Assembly (NCBI GenBank): GCA_024275485.1 | Contig: JAJRZA010000002.1 | Location: 1 to 64,000, forward strand | Length of the DNA stretch: 64,000 nt | Reading direction: 5' to 3' | Origin: Candidatus Krumholzibacteriota bacterium | GTDB taxonomy: Bacteria; Krumholzibacteriota; Krumholzibacteriia; LZORAL124-64-63 | Shown: positions 46,745 to 55,416 of the stretch, in pieces | How positions within the stretch are numbered: position 1 is the stretch's first letter | How the letters are laid out: the number at the start of each line of letters is the position of its first letter | Notes under the pieces: model-generated | The model's input: only the letters and a program-made list of their open reading frames with translations | What the model was told of the DNA's origin: nothing | Database searches by the model: none | Made by a program: the position numbers and the translations under genes

Positions 46745-46820
46745 GGGCTGCCCATCACTGGGTAGCCCTTCCAATCTACCAAAAACAGTCGAAAACCGAA
46801 AGTCAGTCGCTGCAAATAGC
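46745..46820 (-). repeat. Dispersed hairpin repeat, copy B
   Basis: GGGCTGCCCA (46745-46754) pairs with TGGGTAGCCC (46759-46768), followed by TTCCAATCTACC and a further 40 bases ending CAAATAGC. Copy C (47780-47854) matches over the whole length with scattered differences. It lies about 1 kb from copy C, on either side of the SDR gene. Confidence 0.65.
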
Positions 46821-46926
46821 TCCCCGATGGTAAATCTCGACCTGGATCATCCCCAACTTCCCACTGAACCTGGGTTGGACCTGATGCAGCCACCAACACT
46901 TCCAGACTGGCCACTGGTCGTCCTTT
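46791..46926 (-). pseudogene. Possible remnant of a FlgD-like C-terminal Ig domain
   Basis: The minus strand from 46926 encodes KGRPVASLEVLV, then QVQWEVGDDPGRDLPSGS and YLQRL. This follows the pattern G-R-x-V-x-x-L ... W-x-G-x-D-D-x-G-R-x-x-x-S-G-x-Y-x-x-R-L of FlgD-like domains found at the ends of secreted proteins in several FCB-group phyla. The expected upstream strand is missing and no ribosome site serves it, so a truncated relic is likely. Confidence 0.35.
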
Positions 46927-47072
46927 GATGGCGCGAGGTAGGACTTTCTGGTGGCAGATTGGATTTGCCTTTGGTGAAAAGATAGCGACATTTTCCAGGG
47001 CACAACCCCAATGCGTTCTATTCTGAAGGCGTAAAACGCTTCCTTCGACACCCATTTCGAAAGGTCTTCATC

Positions 47073-47774
47073 ATGGTTCTCAAAGAAGCCCGAGCCCTTA
47101 TCACCGGTGGCAGTGAAGGCATTGGCTATGGTATTGCAAAAGCCCTCAAAGCCAAAGGCGCCCAGGTGGCGATCATGGGTCGCGATGAAAGCAAGCTCAA
47201 TCAAGCTGGAGATAAACTGGGCGTTCTGGCCATCCAGGGTGATGTCAGTATTGAAGACGACGCCCAGCGGGTGATGCAAACCTTCGTCGAAGCCTTCGGC
47301 GGCATCGATATCCTCATCAACAACGCCGGTTACGGATATTTTGCGCCCCTTACCGAGTTGGACAAGGAGCTATTCGAAGGTGTTTTCGCCACCAATGTCA
47401 CCGGGGCCATGCTCATGGCCCGCGAAGCCGCTCGTCATTTCAAAATCCAAAACCGCGGACACCTCATGAATATTTCGTCCACCAGTGGCCTCAGCGGCGG
47501 AAAAACCAGCACAGCCTACAGCGGCTCCAAGTTTGCCCTGCGCGGCATGACGGAATGCTGGCGCGCCGAGCTTCGCCCTCACAATGTGCGGGTCACCCTG
47601 GTAAATCCCAGCGAGGTGCAGACGCCGTTCTTTGCGAAGTTGGGCAGAGAGCAGGAATTGTCGGACAGGAAGCTGCGGCCAGAAGAGATCGCCGATGCTA
47701 TTGTCGGGGCATTGGAAATTGATGATCGTGGGTTTATTCCGGAATTTTCGGTGTTTGCTACGAATCCGTTTTAG
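47073..47774 (+). CDS. Short-chain dehydrogenase/reductase
   Basis: A 233-residue classical SDR. The cofactor motif TGGSEGIG is near residue 11, NNAGYG near 86, the catalytic Ser is in MNISSTSGLSG, and Tyr and Lys are in YSGSK. It resembles 3-oxoacyl-ACP reductase-like oxidoreductases of unknown substrate. GAAAGG lies about eight bases before the ATG. It is flanked by repeat copies B and C. Confidence 0.88.
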   Translation: MVLKEARALITGGSEGIGYGIAKALKAKGAQVAIMGRDESKLNQAGDKLGVLAIQGDVSIEDDAQRVMQTFVEAFGGIDILINNAGYGYFAPLTELDKELFEGVFATNVTGAMLMAREAARHFKIQNRGHLMNISSTSGLSGGKTSTAYSGSKFALRGMTECWRAELRPHNVRVTLVNPSEVQTPFFAKLGREQELSDRKLRPEEIADAIVGALEIDDRGFIPEFSVFATNPF

Positions 47775-47779
47775 GTTTT

Positions 47780-47854
47780 GGGCTGTCCACCAAGGGACAG
47801 CCCTTCCAATCGACCAGAACCCGCCAAAACCCGAAATATCCAGCGGCAAATAGC
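47780..47854. repeat. Dispersed hairpin repeat, copy C
   Basis: GGGCTGTCC (47780-47788) pairs with GGGACAGCCC (47794-47803), followed by TTCCAATCGACCA and a segment ending CAAATAGC that matches copy B. It fills the gap between convergent genes and probably works as a bidirectional terminator. Confidence 0.65.
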
Positions 47855-47857
47855 CGG

Positions 47858-48601
47858 TTATTTAACAGCTTTGATTTTCAAGCCCTTGCCGCTGAAGACG
47901 ATGTGCGGTTCCATGTCGGTACCGCCGCTCATCATGTTGCTGGAATTGATGCTCCAGATGCTCTTGCGGCCTTCCACGGTGGGGGCGTTGCTTTCGATGA
48001 TGTCCCCGGGTACGGTCATGGTCATACTGATGTCCAGTTCGCCCATGGCGCCCATGAGTTTGCCCATCAGGGCCATCTGTTTTTGCATTTTTTCCGGATC
48101 CATATCTTCCATGCTCTCGGCTTCAATCACTTCCTCTTCCTCATCAGGCAGTGGAGGCCAGTTGTAATCGTGGGTGCTCACCACGAAGTTGCCGTCACCA
48201 TTGTCGAGGATGGCCAGTCCCTGATCTTCTCCGCCCATGAATTCACGCAGGGCGAGGCTGAGGTTTTCCAGATCCTTGAATTTGAAGGCGAGTTGAACGG
48301 TTTCGCGACCGTCCACAATGCTCTGCTTGAATTTGACAAGGTCCACGTCCAGATCCTTGATGGATTCTTTCAGATCCTTCTCTTCCATTTTCATGAGGTT
48401 GCCGATTTCTTCCATGTCGTCATCCATGCCGTCGGCGCCCATCTCGTTGATGGCCTCGGTCACGACCGCGCTCAGGGACATGGTCATTTCCATGGTTCCT
48501 GAGCCGTCTTTCTCTATGTTGGTATCCATGTGCATCTGAATACAACCGGACATCAGGGCGGCCAGGGCCACCATCAGCATCATCGTAAGAATTCTTTTCA
48601 A
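47858..48601 (-). CDS. Lipoprotein of unknown function
   Basis: A 247-residue Met- and Asp/Glu-rich lipoprotein (lipobox LMSGC, Cys20). It begins with a beta-type segment (HMDTNIEKDGSGTMEMTMSLS), followed by an acidic helical middle and ends DMEPHIVFSGKGLKIKAVK. The best start is a TTG at 48601 with AGGAGG exactly six bases upstream. The first ATG downstream would cut the signal peptide. I do not recognise a named family. The high Met content (over 10 percent) is notable. Confidence 0.7.
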   Translation of the reverse strand: MKRILTMMLMVALAALMSGCIQMHMDTNIEKDGSGTMEMTMSLSAVVTEAINEMGADGMDDDMEEIGNLMKMEEKDLKESIKDLDVDLVKFKQSIVDGRETVQLAFKFKDLENLSLALREFMGGEDQGLAILDNGDGNFVVSTHDYNWPPLPDEEEEVIEAESMEDMDPEKMQKQMALMGKLMGAMGELDISMTMTVPGDIIESNAPTVEGRKSIWSINSSNMMSGGTDMEPHIVFSGKGLKIKAVK

Positions 48602-48830
48602 GGCAATCCTCCTGATTGTCGACCACCAAATTGGCCAAATGGTGAACCGGCCGGAGCCGGGCACGGGTTCTTTTCCAGGTTAAAACATGGCGCTGAAGCA
48701 TTCAGCACGCCAGAATTTATGGTCAGGGAAGAAAACCAGGGTCTCTCCCCCTTGCCCCCAGCATCATTTCATGCTAATTCAAGAGTGCACAACAGACAAC
48801 CGAAGATCCGCAGGGAAAGGTATTTCGACC

Positions 48831-50192
48831 ATGGATTCATTTCCGACCAAACCCGCCTGTTTCAAGGCTTACGACATCAGGGGCAAAGTACCCGGGGAGT
48901 TGGATTTGGACCTGGCCTACCGCATCGGCCTGTCCATGACACGCTATCTGGGTGGGAAAAAATTCTTGGTGGGCAGGGATTGTCGCCTTTCGAGTCAGGG
49001 ACTTTGCGAGGCACTGGCCAAGGGGTTGACCGACGCCGGGGCCGATGTTGTCGACATCGGAGTTTGTGGAACCGAGATGGTTTATTATGCCACTTTCGCC
49101 AAAAAAATGGATGGTGGAGTTATGGTTACCGCCAGCCATAACCCGATTGATCACAACGGGATGAAGCTGGTCAGAGAAGATGCAAAGCCCATCAGCGGGG
49201 ACAGCGGGCTAGATGAAATCGGCGTCGGCGCCATTGTTTGCGACATGGAATTAACCGGTGAGCGGGGAACGATTTCCAGCATGGATATTTTGCCGGAATT
49301 TATCGATTATTTGCTGACCCAAGTGGATGTTTCGAGTTTCAAGCCGCTGAAAATCGTTGCCAATGGCGGCAATGGTTGCGCGGGTCCGGTGGTGGCAGCC
49401 GTGGCCAAACATCTGCCCTGCGATATCATCCCTGTTTTTGAAGAACCGGATGGGAATTTTCCCAACGGGATTCCCAACCCCCTGCTGCCGGACAACCGTA
49501 GCGCCACCGCCGAAGCGGTGCTCAGGCACGGGGCGGACCTGGGTTTGGCCTGGGATGGCGACTTTGACCGCTGTTTCTTCTTCGATGAGAATGGCGGGTT
49601 CATTGAAGGGTATTACCTGGTGGCCCTGCTCGCGTCGGCCAGCCTGAAAAAATACCCGGGCAGCAAGATCGTGCATGACCCCAGGTTGATCTGGAACACC
49701 ATCGATGTGGTGGAAAAGGCCGGTGCAATACCCATCATGAACAAAACCGGCCACGCTTTCATGAAGGAGCGCATGCGCCGGGAAGACGCTGTTTATGGCG
49801 GCGAGATGAGCGCTCACCACTACTTCCGGGACTTTTCCTATTGTGATAGCGGGATGCTGCCATGGTTGCATATACTGGCCGAACTTTCGAGTTCCGGCAA
49901 ACCCATGTCGGCGTTGGTAAGTCAAATGCAGGAGGCTTTTCCGGCCAGCGGAGAAATCAATCGTCGTTTGCAGGATCCTGCCAAAGCCCTGGTTCGGGTG
50001 GAAAAAAAATTCGGCCCCGAGGCAGTGGCCATCGATCGTACCGACGGACTTTCCCTGGACATGGGTGCCTGGCGATTCAATCTGCGCATGAGCAACACCG
50101 AACCGGTGATTCGTTTGAACGTGGAGTCACGAGCAGATGAGTCGCTGATGAATGAAAAGACCAAAGAGATCCTGGCCCTGCTCGACCGCTAA
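48831..50192 (+). CDS. manB: Phosphomannomutase/phosphoglucomutase
   Basis: A 453-residue alpha-D-phosphohexomutase converting hexose 6-phosphate to 1-phosphate for envelope sugar nucleotides. Phosphoserine loop VTASHNP, Mg loop DGDFDRC, sugar-binding GGEMSAHHYF and phosphate-binding MSNTEPVIRLN are all present in order. The FKAYDIRG start is typical of the ManB/AlgC group. ATG 48831 follows AAAGG at a long spacing; an upstream frame has no ribosome site. Confidence 0.93.
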   Translation: MDSFPTKPACFKAYDIRGKVPGELDLDLAYRIGLSMTRYLGGKKFLVGRDCRLSSQGLCEALAKGLTDAGADVVDIGVCGTEMVYYATFAKKMDGGVMVTASHNPIDHNGMKLVREDAKPISGDSGLDEIGVGAIVCDMELTGERGTISSMDILPEFIDYLLTQVDVSSFKPLKIVANGGNGCAGPVVAAVAKHLPCDIIPVFEEPDGNFPNGIPNPLLPDNRSATAEAVLRHGADLGLAWDGDFDRCFFFDENGGFIEGYYLVALLASASLKKYPGSKIVHDPRLIWNTIDVVEKAGAIPIMNKTGHAFMKERMRREDAVYGGEMSAHHYFRDFSYCDSGMLPWLHILAELSSSGKPMSALVSQMQEAFPASGEINRRLQDPAKALVRVEKKFGPEAVAIDRTDGLSLDMGAWRFNLRMSNTEPVIRLNVESRADESLMNEKTKEILALLDR

Positions 50193-50261
50193 GGACGGAC
50201 CTTACCGACTTCTCAGGGCATTTGGCATTGGATTTCAACGGGGAGAATTGCGGGAGTTGTT

Positions 50262-52178
50262 TCAAAGCTCCATGGATTTCGGATCAGGCTGCAAGCTTTC
50301 CGGCGGCACCACGGGCAATTCTACCAAAAACCGCGACCATTTCCCAGGCACGCTGGCAACCTTGATGTTACCACCCAGCCGCATCAGGATTTCATGCACG
50401 ATGGACAATCCCAAACCGGTGCCCCTGCCAGCCGGTTTGGTGGTGTGGAAGAGATCAAAAATCTTGTCCTGATATTCAGGTTCAATGCCGATGCCATTGT
50501 CTTCCACGCTGATAATGATGCGCTGGCCATCCCGCTGAGTTACGATGTTCACCTGGTTGTCCCGCTCTGGAACTTCTTCCGTGGCGTCGAGAGCATTTTT
50601 CAACAAATTGACAAAAACCTGCTGTAGCAGCATGGGGTCCGAGCGAAATATCGGTACACTCGGATCCAGGTGAATGTTGATTTTGGCATTGCATCGATTG
50701 ATTTCCACCAAGAGCAATGCCAAACAGTCGTTGAGCAGATCGTCCAGGTTGATGGCAGCCATGCCGGTTTGGGTGTTGCGCACGAACCCCAACAGGCTGT
50801 GAGTGATCTTGGTGCAGCGGGCTACCTGATAATGCAAGCGTTGCATGGCCTTGGAAAGGATGTCCTGGGTGTCCGGAGGAAGCAGGTGGCCTTCATCCAT
50901 CAGGGAGTCTTCCACCAGTCCGGCGATGGTGTCGATGACCGCCAGGGGGTTGTTGATCTCATGGGCTACGCCAGAGGCCATTTGTCCCACGGCGGCCAGC
51001 CGTTCACTGCGGATCAGGTCGTTTTTCAACTGCAATCGTCTGGTGATATCCCGACAGAGGCAAACCATTTCCAGAGGGTTGCCGTCCGGATCGGTGATCA
51101 AGGTCAGGCTGACATTGGCAATGACGGTGTGGCCATCCTTGGCGGATAGATGGGCTTCATAGCGCGCCGCGTGTCCTCCCAGAAGGGCTTCATCGAAAAG
51201 CTTGTTGAACAGGTCCGGGTTCCCCCAAAGATAAGTGGCACTTTTGCCGATGACTTCAATTGGGCCGTAACCCAGGGCCATTTGGGCACCGTTGTTGAAG
51301 GACTGAATGCGACCGTCGGGGTCAGTCAGGAAAATCATGTCCCGGCTGTTTTTGAGAACTTCCTGAAGGTACTTTTGCGTCTCGTCCAACTGCTCATCCA
51401 CCTGGTGCAGCTTCTGCTCGCTCTCAAACAATTCGGTGGTGTCTTCCACCAGGCCATAGACCCCGACCGTGCGGCGGTTTTCCGTGATGGGGAAGATGGT
51501 CACCTGGGCATGCATTTCCTGACCAGGGGCTTGGAGAATGCCTGTTGCGCAAAGAGTGGCACCGGTCTTCATGGCTTCGGTCTCCAGATCCTTCAACCAA
51601 TCGGCGGCCCCGGTGGGATACAGTGTTTCATCGGTTGAACCTACTACCTTTTCCTCTTTGAAACCCAGGACATGCAGGGCATGCTTGTTCATGAGAAGGT
51701 ACTTGAAGTCGGTATCCTTGACGTAGATAGCCAAAGGCGCGGTGACCACAAACAGGTTCAGCTGGCGACGGGTTTCCTTCAGACGACGGCTGTCCACCGC
51801 CAAGGCCCGGTTTTCTTCCACCAACTGGATTATTCCCTTCACCAGGTCGCCCTGCCTGGGACCGAGAATCGGCACATCAGCGGGCAGGTGTTTTTTAAGT
51901 GTTTCCAGATCCCGGGAATAATTTGAGGTTACCACAACCAATCCGGGTGCTGGGTCGTTGGCGAGGGTTTCGATTTCGTTGGCATAGTGGGGGATGGCCA
52001 ATTCGTGGACCAACTCGGCAATATCGGCGGATGAAGAGGTATCGATGACGGATTGGATTTTGATTCGTAGTCTGTTGGTCCGGGCGTGCAGACTGGCCAC
52101 CAAATCACCCAGGGCCGGACCTTCGCCCACCAGAGTCAAGGAAAGTCGGGATTTGACAAGGGCCCGGTCATTGGTCAT
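50262..52178 (-). CDS. PAS-domain sensor histidine kinase (cytoplasmic)
   Basis: A 638-residue kinase without membrane helices. An N-terminal receiver-like or unknown segment (1-125) is followed by two PAS domains (about 140-255 and 285-400), HisKA with GVAHEINNPLAVI and an NtrB-type ATPase domain (NLLKNALDATEE, DNGIGIEPEY, GTGLGLSIVHEI). The NINNPL-like box marks the NtrB/AtoS group. It overlaps the receiver gene upstream by four bases. Confidence 0.9.
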   Translation of the reverse strand: MTNDRALVKSRLSLTLVGEGPALGDLVASLHARTNRLRIKIQSVIDTSSSADIAELVHELAIPHYANEIETLANDPAPGLVVVTSNYSRDLETLKKHLPADVPILGPRQGDLVKGIIQLVEENRALAVDSRRLKETRRQLNLFVVTAPLAIYVKDTDFKYLLMNKHALHVLGFKEEKVVGSTDETLYPTGAADWLKDLETEAMKTGATLCATGILQAPGQEMHAQVTIFPITENRRTVGVYGLVEDTTELFESEQKLHQVDEQLDETQKYLQEVLKNSRDMIFLTDPDGRIQSFNNGAQMALGYGPIEVIGKSATYLWGNPDLFNKLFDEALLGGHAARYEAHLSAKDGHTVIANVSLTLITDPDGNPLEMVCLCRDITRRLQLKNDLIRSERLAAVGQMASGVAHEINNPLAVIDTIAGLVEDSLMDEGHLLPPDTQDILSKAMQRLHYQVARCTKITHSLLGFVRNTQTGMAAINLDDLLNDCLALLLVEINRCNAKINIHLDPSVPIFRSDPMLLQQVFVNLLKNALDATEEVPERDNQVNIVTQRDGQRIIISVEDNGIGIEPEYQDKIFDLFHTTKPAGRGTGLGLSIVHEILMRLGGNIKVASVPGKWSRFLVELPVVPPESLQPDPKSMEL

Positions 52179-52672
52179 TCCTGTTCGTACTCCAGTCGCA
52201 GCTCGTCACTTTGCTGGATCAGGTCGCGGGGGCTGGTGGTGCTCAGCATAAGAGTTTCCAACTTGGCCTCAAACTCCGACTTCATGCGGTTGAGACGGTT
52301 TTCCCAGGCGGCCAAAATGTTCCGGTGCAGGTCTTCAAAGTCGAGGGGTTTCATAAGATACCGGAAGGCTTGCAGGCGACCCGCTTCCCAGGCCGACTCG
52401 TGGCTGCCGTGGCCGGTGAGCATCAAAATTTCAATGAAAGGTTGGCAGTCCCGGAGTTTTTCGATGACTTCGATGCCACTGATGTCGGGCATCTTCAGGT
52501 CCACCACAGCGACGTCGAATTTCAATTCCAGGGCGGCGTTGACGGCTTCGTGTCCACTGAGGGCCATGGTCACATCCATCCCGCGCTTGCGCAAACGGTG
52601 ACCCAGGAAGGTGACGAGGTCCTCTTCATCATCCACAAGCAGGAGGCGCAATTGTTTTTGATCGTCAGTCAT
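52175..52672 (-). CDS. Single-domain response regulator with helical tail
   Basis: A 165-residue receiver (VDDEED near residue 13, phospho-acceptor Asp in VVDLKMPDISG, Lys in MKPLD) followed by an amphipathic helix (HRNILAAWENRLNRMKSEFEAKLETL) and no output domain. It is translated with the PAS kinase (ATGA overlap) and may modulate it or act in a relay. Confidence 0.88.
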   Translation of the reverse strand: MTDDQKQLRLLLVDDEEDLVTFLGHRLRKRGMDVTMALSGHEAVNAALELKFDVAVVDLKMPDISGIEVIEKLRDCQPFIEILMLTGHGSHESAWEAGRLQAFRYLMKPLDFEDLHRNILAAWENRLNRMKSEFEAKLETLMLSTTSPRDLIQQSDELRLEYEQE

Positions 52673-52771
52673 GTTCGATTTCTTTCACTGGCGCTTGGAG
52701 TCTCCGGTTGCAGGGATGATCCACCTCGGGCCCGGTGGTGTCAAGCTCCGGGAGGTTTTTTGAGCCCGGTT

Positions 52772-53662
52772 TTACAATCCCCTCAGGTATTCCGGCTTCA
52801 AATCATCTTCATCGCGGTGTTCGAGCACCCGGTCAAGTTGACCCAGGGCCTTGTTGCGATCCGTGGGCAAATTCAAGCTCAACGGCAAGTGGTTGCTGGC
52901 ATGGTTGGAGTGGAAACGACAGCGTGTGAAACGGCTTTCGCCAATGATGATGCGCAACTCTTCCAGCATCCCCCAGGGATCGGGCAATTGAAACTCACCT
53001 TTTTCAGCCTGGGCAAACAATGGTGTGCCGGGCACCAGGGTGGTGGTCAGGGCGCCCACAAAAGGTGGATCCATGGCCGTGAGAATCCTGGCGGTGGCTT
53101 CGGCGTGTTTCAGGGAATTGAGGTGACCGGCAAGGCCCAACATCACCATCACCGAATGGCGCAAGCCCGCCTCCCTCAACCGCAGGGCCGACTCCACCGC
53201 CTCGGCTGCCGTGGAGCCTTTGTTCACCTGACGCAAAACATCATCGTCTCCGCTTTCAACACCATGGTAAACAATACCCAGGCCAAGTTCCTGCAACCGT
53301 CCCAGCTGCTCCGGTGTTTTACGCAGGATGCTGCGGGCGTCACCATATATTCCCACCCGGCGAACGGTTGGAATTTTTTCCTTCAGCCGGGTAAGGACTT
53401 TTTCCAGGAAATCCTGGGGAAGGATGAGGGCATCGCCATCGCAGAGGAAAACCCGGTGGATGGGACGATGCTGCCGGCTCCAGCGGGCGGCTTCGTCCAT
53501 ATCAGCAACAATGGTTTCCCACTTTTTGATACGGAAGCCCTGATCCGGATTGTCGTACATGGCGCAATAGGTGCATTTGTTGTGACTACAGCCGAGGGAA
53601 ATTTGCAGGAGCAGGCTCTCAGCCTCTGATGGAGGGCGGAAAATCTGGCCGATGTAATCCAT
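52772..53662 (-). CDS. Radical SAM protein with CX4CX2C motif
   Basis: A 296-residue radical SAM enzyme. The cluster motif is GCSHNKCTYCAMY, Cys25-x4-Cys30-x2-Cys33, one residue longer than the classical CX3CX2C; relatives with this spacing form an uncharacterised COG1032-like group. Partial TIM-barrel features are FLCDGDALILP, GIYGDARSI and YHGVESGDD. The substrate is unknown. AGGAGG-like bases (CCAGGAGG) precede the ATG. Confidence 0.85.
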   Translation of the reverse strand: MDYIGQIFRPPSEAESLLLQISLGCSHNKCTYCAMYDNPDQGFRIKKWETIVADMDEAARWSRQHRPIHRVFLCDGDALILPQDFLEKVLTRLKEKIPTVRRVGIYGDARSILRKTPEQLGRLQELGLGIVYHGVESGDDDVLRQVNKGSTAAEAVESALRLREAGLRHSVMVMLGLAGHLNSLKHAEATARILTAMDPPFVGALTTTLVPGTPLFAQAEKGEFQLPDPWGMLEELRIIIGESRFTRCRFHSNHASNHLPLSLNLPTDRNKALGQLDRVLEHRDEDDLKPEYLRGL

Positions 53663-54084
53663 TTCTACGCCTCCTGGGAGTGGCTTCGGTCGGATATGGT
53701 GTTGGGAATTCCCCTGCCGCAGAGTAAAAATATGTCAATTCGGTGGTAAAAGACGATTTTTTCTTAAATTTATTCCAGAAAAGTAGCGAAATTTGTGATG
53801 ACTCACCGTCTCTACGTAAGTCCTTGAAAACTATATAAGTAAATCCTTATAGGCCTCTCGGCGTCCCTTAAGTTGCTGGATTTTCTGAAGATTACACGCA
53901 GTTGTGATTAAAAAAAACGCTTAAAAAATACCAAAGTGAAACCGAAAAGGGAACTTTACGTTATCTAGTGTAAGAACATTAGGCTAACACGGCCGGAATC
54001 AACACGTCAGAATAACTTAGGGCGAGAGTTATTCATCGACAGATTCCGGCCCCCCTTTTTTTAGGGGTATTTTTTTGCCCATTA
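53663..54084. other. 420-base AT-rich region without a protein gene
   Basis: Two minus-strand genes flank this stretch, yet it ends in a plus-strand hairpin with a T-run (next entry). The longest ATG frames are under 12 codons. The minus strand carries TTGACA near 53740, a possible -35 of the radical SAM gene. Confidence 0.5.
53991..54062 (+). ncRNA. Candidate small RNA 3' end or structured terminator
   Basis: GGCCGGAATC (53991-54000) pairs with GATTCCGGCC (54042-54051), enclosing a second stem AATAACT/AGTTATT (54011-54033) with symmetric internal loops. Seven Ts (54056-54062) follow. This is the shape of a rho-independent terminator on the plus strand, but no plus-strand coding gene ends here, so a noncoding transcript starting after 53663 is likely. 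It matches no known RNA family I can recall. Confidence 0.4.
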
Positions 54085-55248
54085 TCATGCCAAATCCAGA
54101 AATATTCCGTCGCGAATAATTACCTGGTCCAGATCGCGCCCACTGAGTTTCACTTCATGCACATTGACCTTGGGTTGCGTTTCGGGGATATAAACCCGGT
54201 CCAAATGGATGACTGCGTCGGGACTTGAAAAATCATCCGGCCCCACCGATCCACCGAAATGATCACTGCGTCCAAAGGCAATGTGCAACCCAAGCTTTTC
54301 GTCCAGAAGGATGCTGCCGGTGGGTTTGAGGTCGAAATCACCCAAAACGCCAAGTCCCAGTTCGGCCAGGTTGGCGTAAGCGGGCTCATTGGTGATGTGG
54401 AGGGTTTCTTCTTTGCTGCCCGGCCCGTTGGTGAGCACCTCCACGGCCTTGTTGGCCTCGATCCTGTACAAAACAACTTCGTTGTCGATTTGAACCGGCA
54501 AGGTACCGCTGGAAAGGCTGATGTCCCCTTCGATATTGCCTTCGTAGGGTACGATGTAGGCTTCGCCCGAAGGCAAATTGCCAGCCAGGCCATTTTCAGG
54601 GAAAAGCCCTCCGGATGCATGGCCACTGTTGTGACGCAGATCCAGAACCAATTGGTAGGAGTCATCACCGACTTCGAATTGAAAATCAGCCCGATCTGCG
54701 CGGTCGAGCAGTTCCTTCAAATGCCAGACGCGGCGGTTGATCAGCTCGTAATCCAATCTCAAGGCCGGGATCATCGAGGGCAGAAACCCGGGCATGGTGG
54801 CTGCACGAAAACCGTTGCCGGATTTTTCGGCCTCACGGGTGGCGACTTTCAATGGGGCGGTGGCGGATAGTTCGGTGGGTGCCATCACCATGGAGTGGGT
54901 GGCGAAGAGATCGGCAAAGGTTTCTTCCCTACTGGTGGGTTCATCGGCATGGTTGAAGACGGTTTCGCCATTCCCGGATTGCCAGGTCGCGGGCAGGTCG
55001 GCGTTGTTGCCGCCGGCGTTGCGGTACCAGGCCAAGGTTATACGTTGCAAACCCAATTCCTGTTTCTGAGTTTGCAAGGCCTTGAACCAACCGGCAGCCA
55101 TGGCCCGGCGTTCGGCCCAGTGGTCGTTATCGGTCAGTCGGGAATCGGGAAGGTCGACAATGATGGCCAGGCCCTGATCCTTGTCCGTGGGTTGGAAAAC
55201 ACGCTGGACGAGCAGGCGGAGGTCTACCGGTGTAAGGGTCTGATTCAT
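54085..55248 (-). CDS. M29-like aminopeptidase family protein
   Basis: A 387-residue protein resembling thermophilic metallo-aminopeptidases (M29, AmpS type). Landmarks are LPSGEAYIVPYEG, ANLAELGLGVLGDFD, LLDEKLGLHIAFGRSDHFGG and VIHLDRVYIPE. The usual metal residues (Glu in SGE, Glu in AELG, His in LHIAFG) are visible. No signal peptide. GGAGCACGG precedes the ATG. It stands alone after the structured intergenic region. Confidence 0.78.
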   Translation of the reverse strand: MNQTLTPVDLRLLVQRVFQPTDKDQGLAIIVDLPDSRLTDNDHWAERRAMAAGWFKALQTQKQELGLQRITLAWYRNAGGNNADLPATWQSGNGETVFNHADEPTSREETFADLFATHSMVMAPTELSATAPLKVATREAEKSGNGFRAATMPGFLPSMIPALRLDYELINRRVWHLKELLDRADRADFQFEVGDDSYQLVLDLRHNSGHASGGLFPENGLAGNLPSGEAYIVPYEGNIEGDISLSSGTLPVQIDNEVVLYRIEANKAVEVLTNGPGSKEETLHITNEPAYANLAELGLGVLGDFDLKPTGSILLDEKLGLHIAFGRSDHFGGSVGPDDFSSPDAVIHLDRVYIPETQPKVNVHEVKLSGRDLDQVIIRDGIFLDLA

Positions 55249-55416
55249 GGCCGTGCTCCGGTTTCAAGAAGGTAAAAGATCGCTGGTGTACGTTTCCCAT
55301 TTTATGTTTTAATCTATTCAAAAGCCCGGATTTTTTTCCGGTTACGTCTTTCGGCCACATCTTCTGGTCAGCAAATGCAAGGGCAGATTCCTGTCCTGAA
55401 CGGCAAGGAGGCTTTC

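Larger units (their letters stand above)
46718..47072. other. Divergent intergenic region with a repeat and a gene remnant
   Basis: About 355 bases between the AlkD-like gene and the SDR. It holds hairpin repeat copy B and, on the minus strand, a short stretch resembling a FlgD-like Ig domain. Both are listed separately. No intact gene is present and no promoter stands out. Confidence 0.5.
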
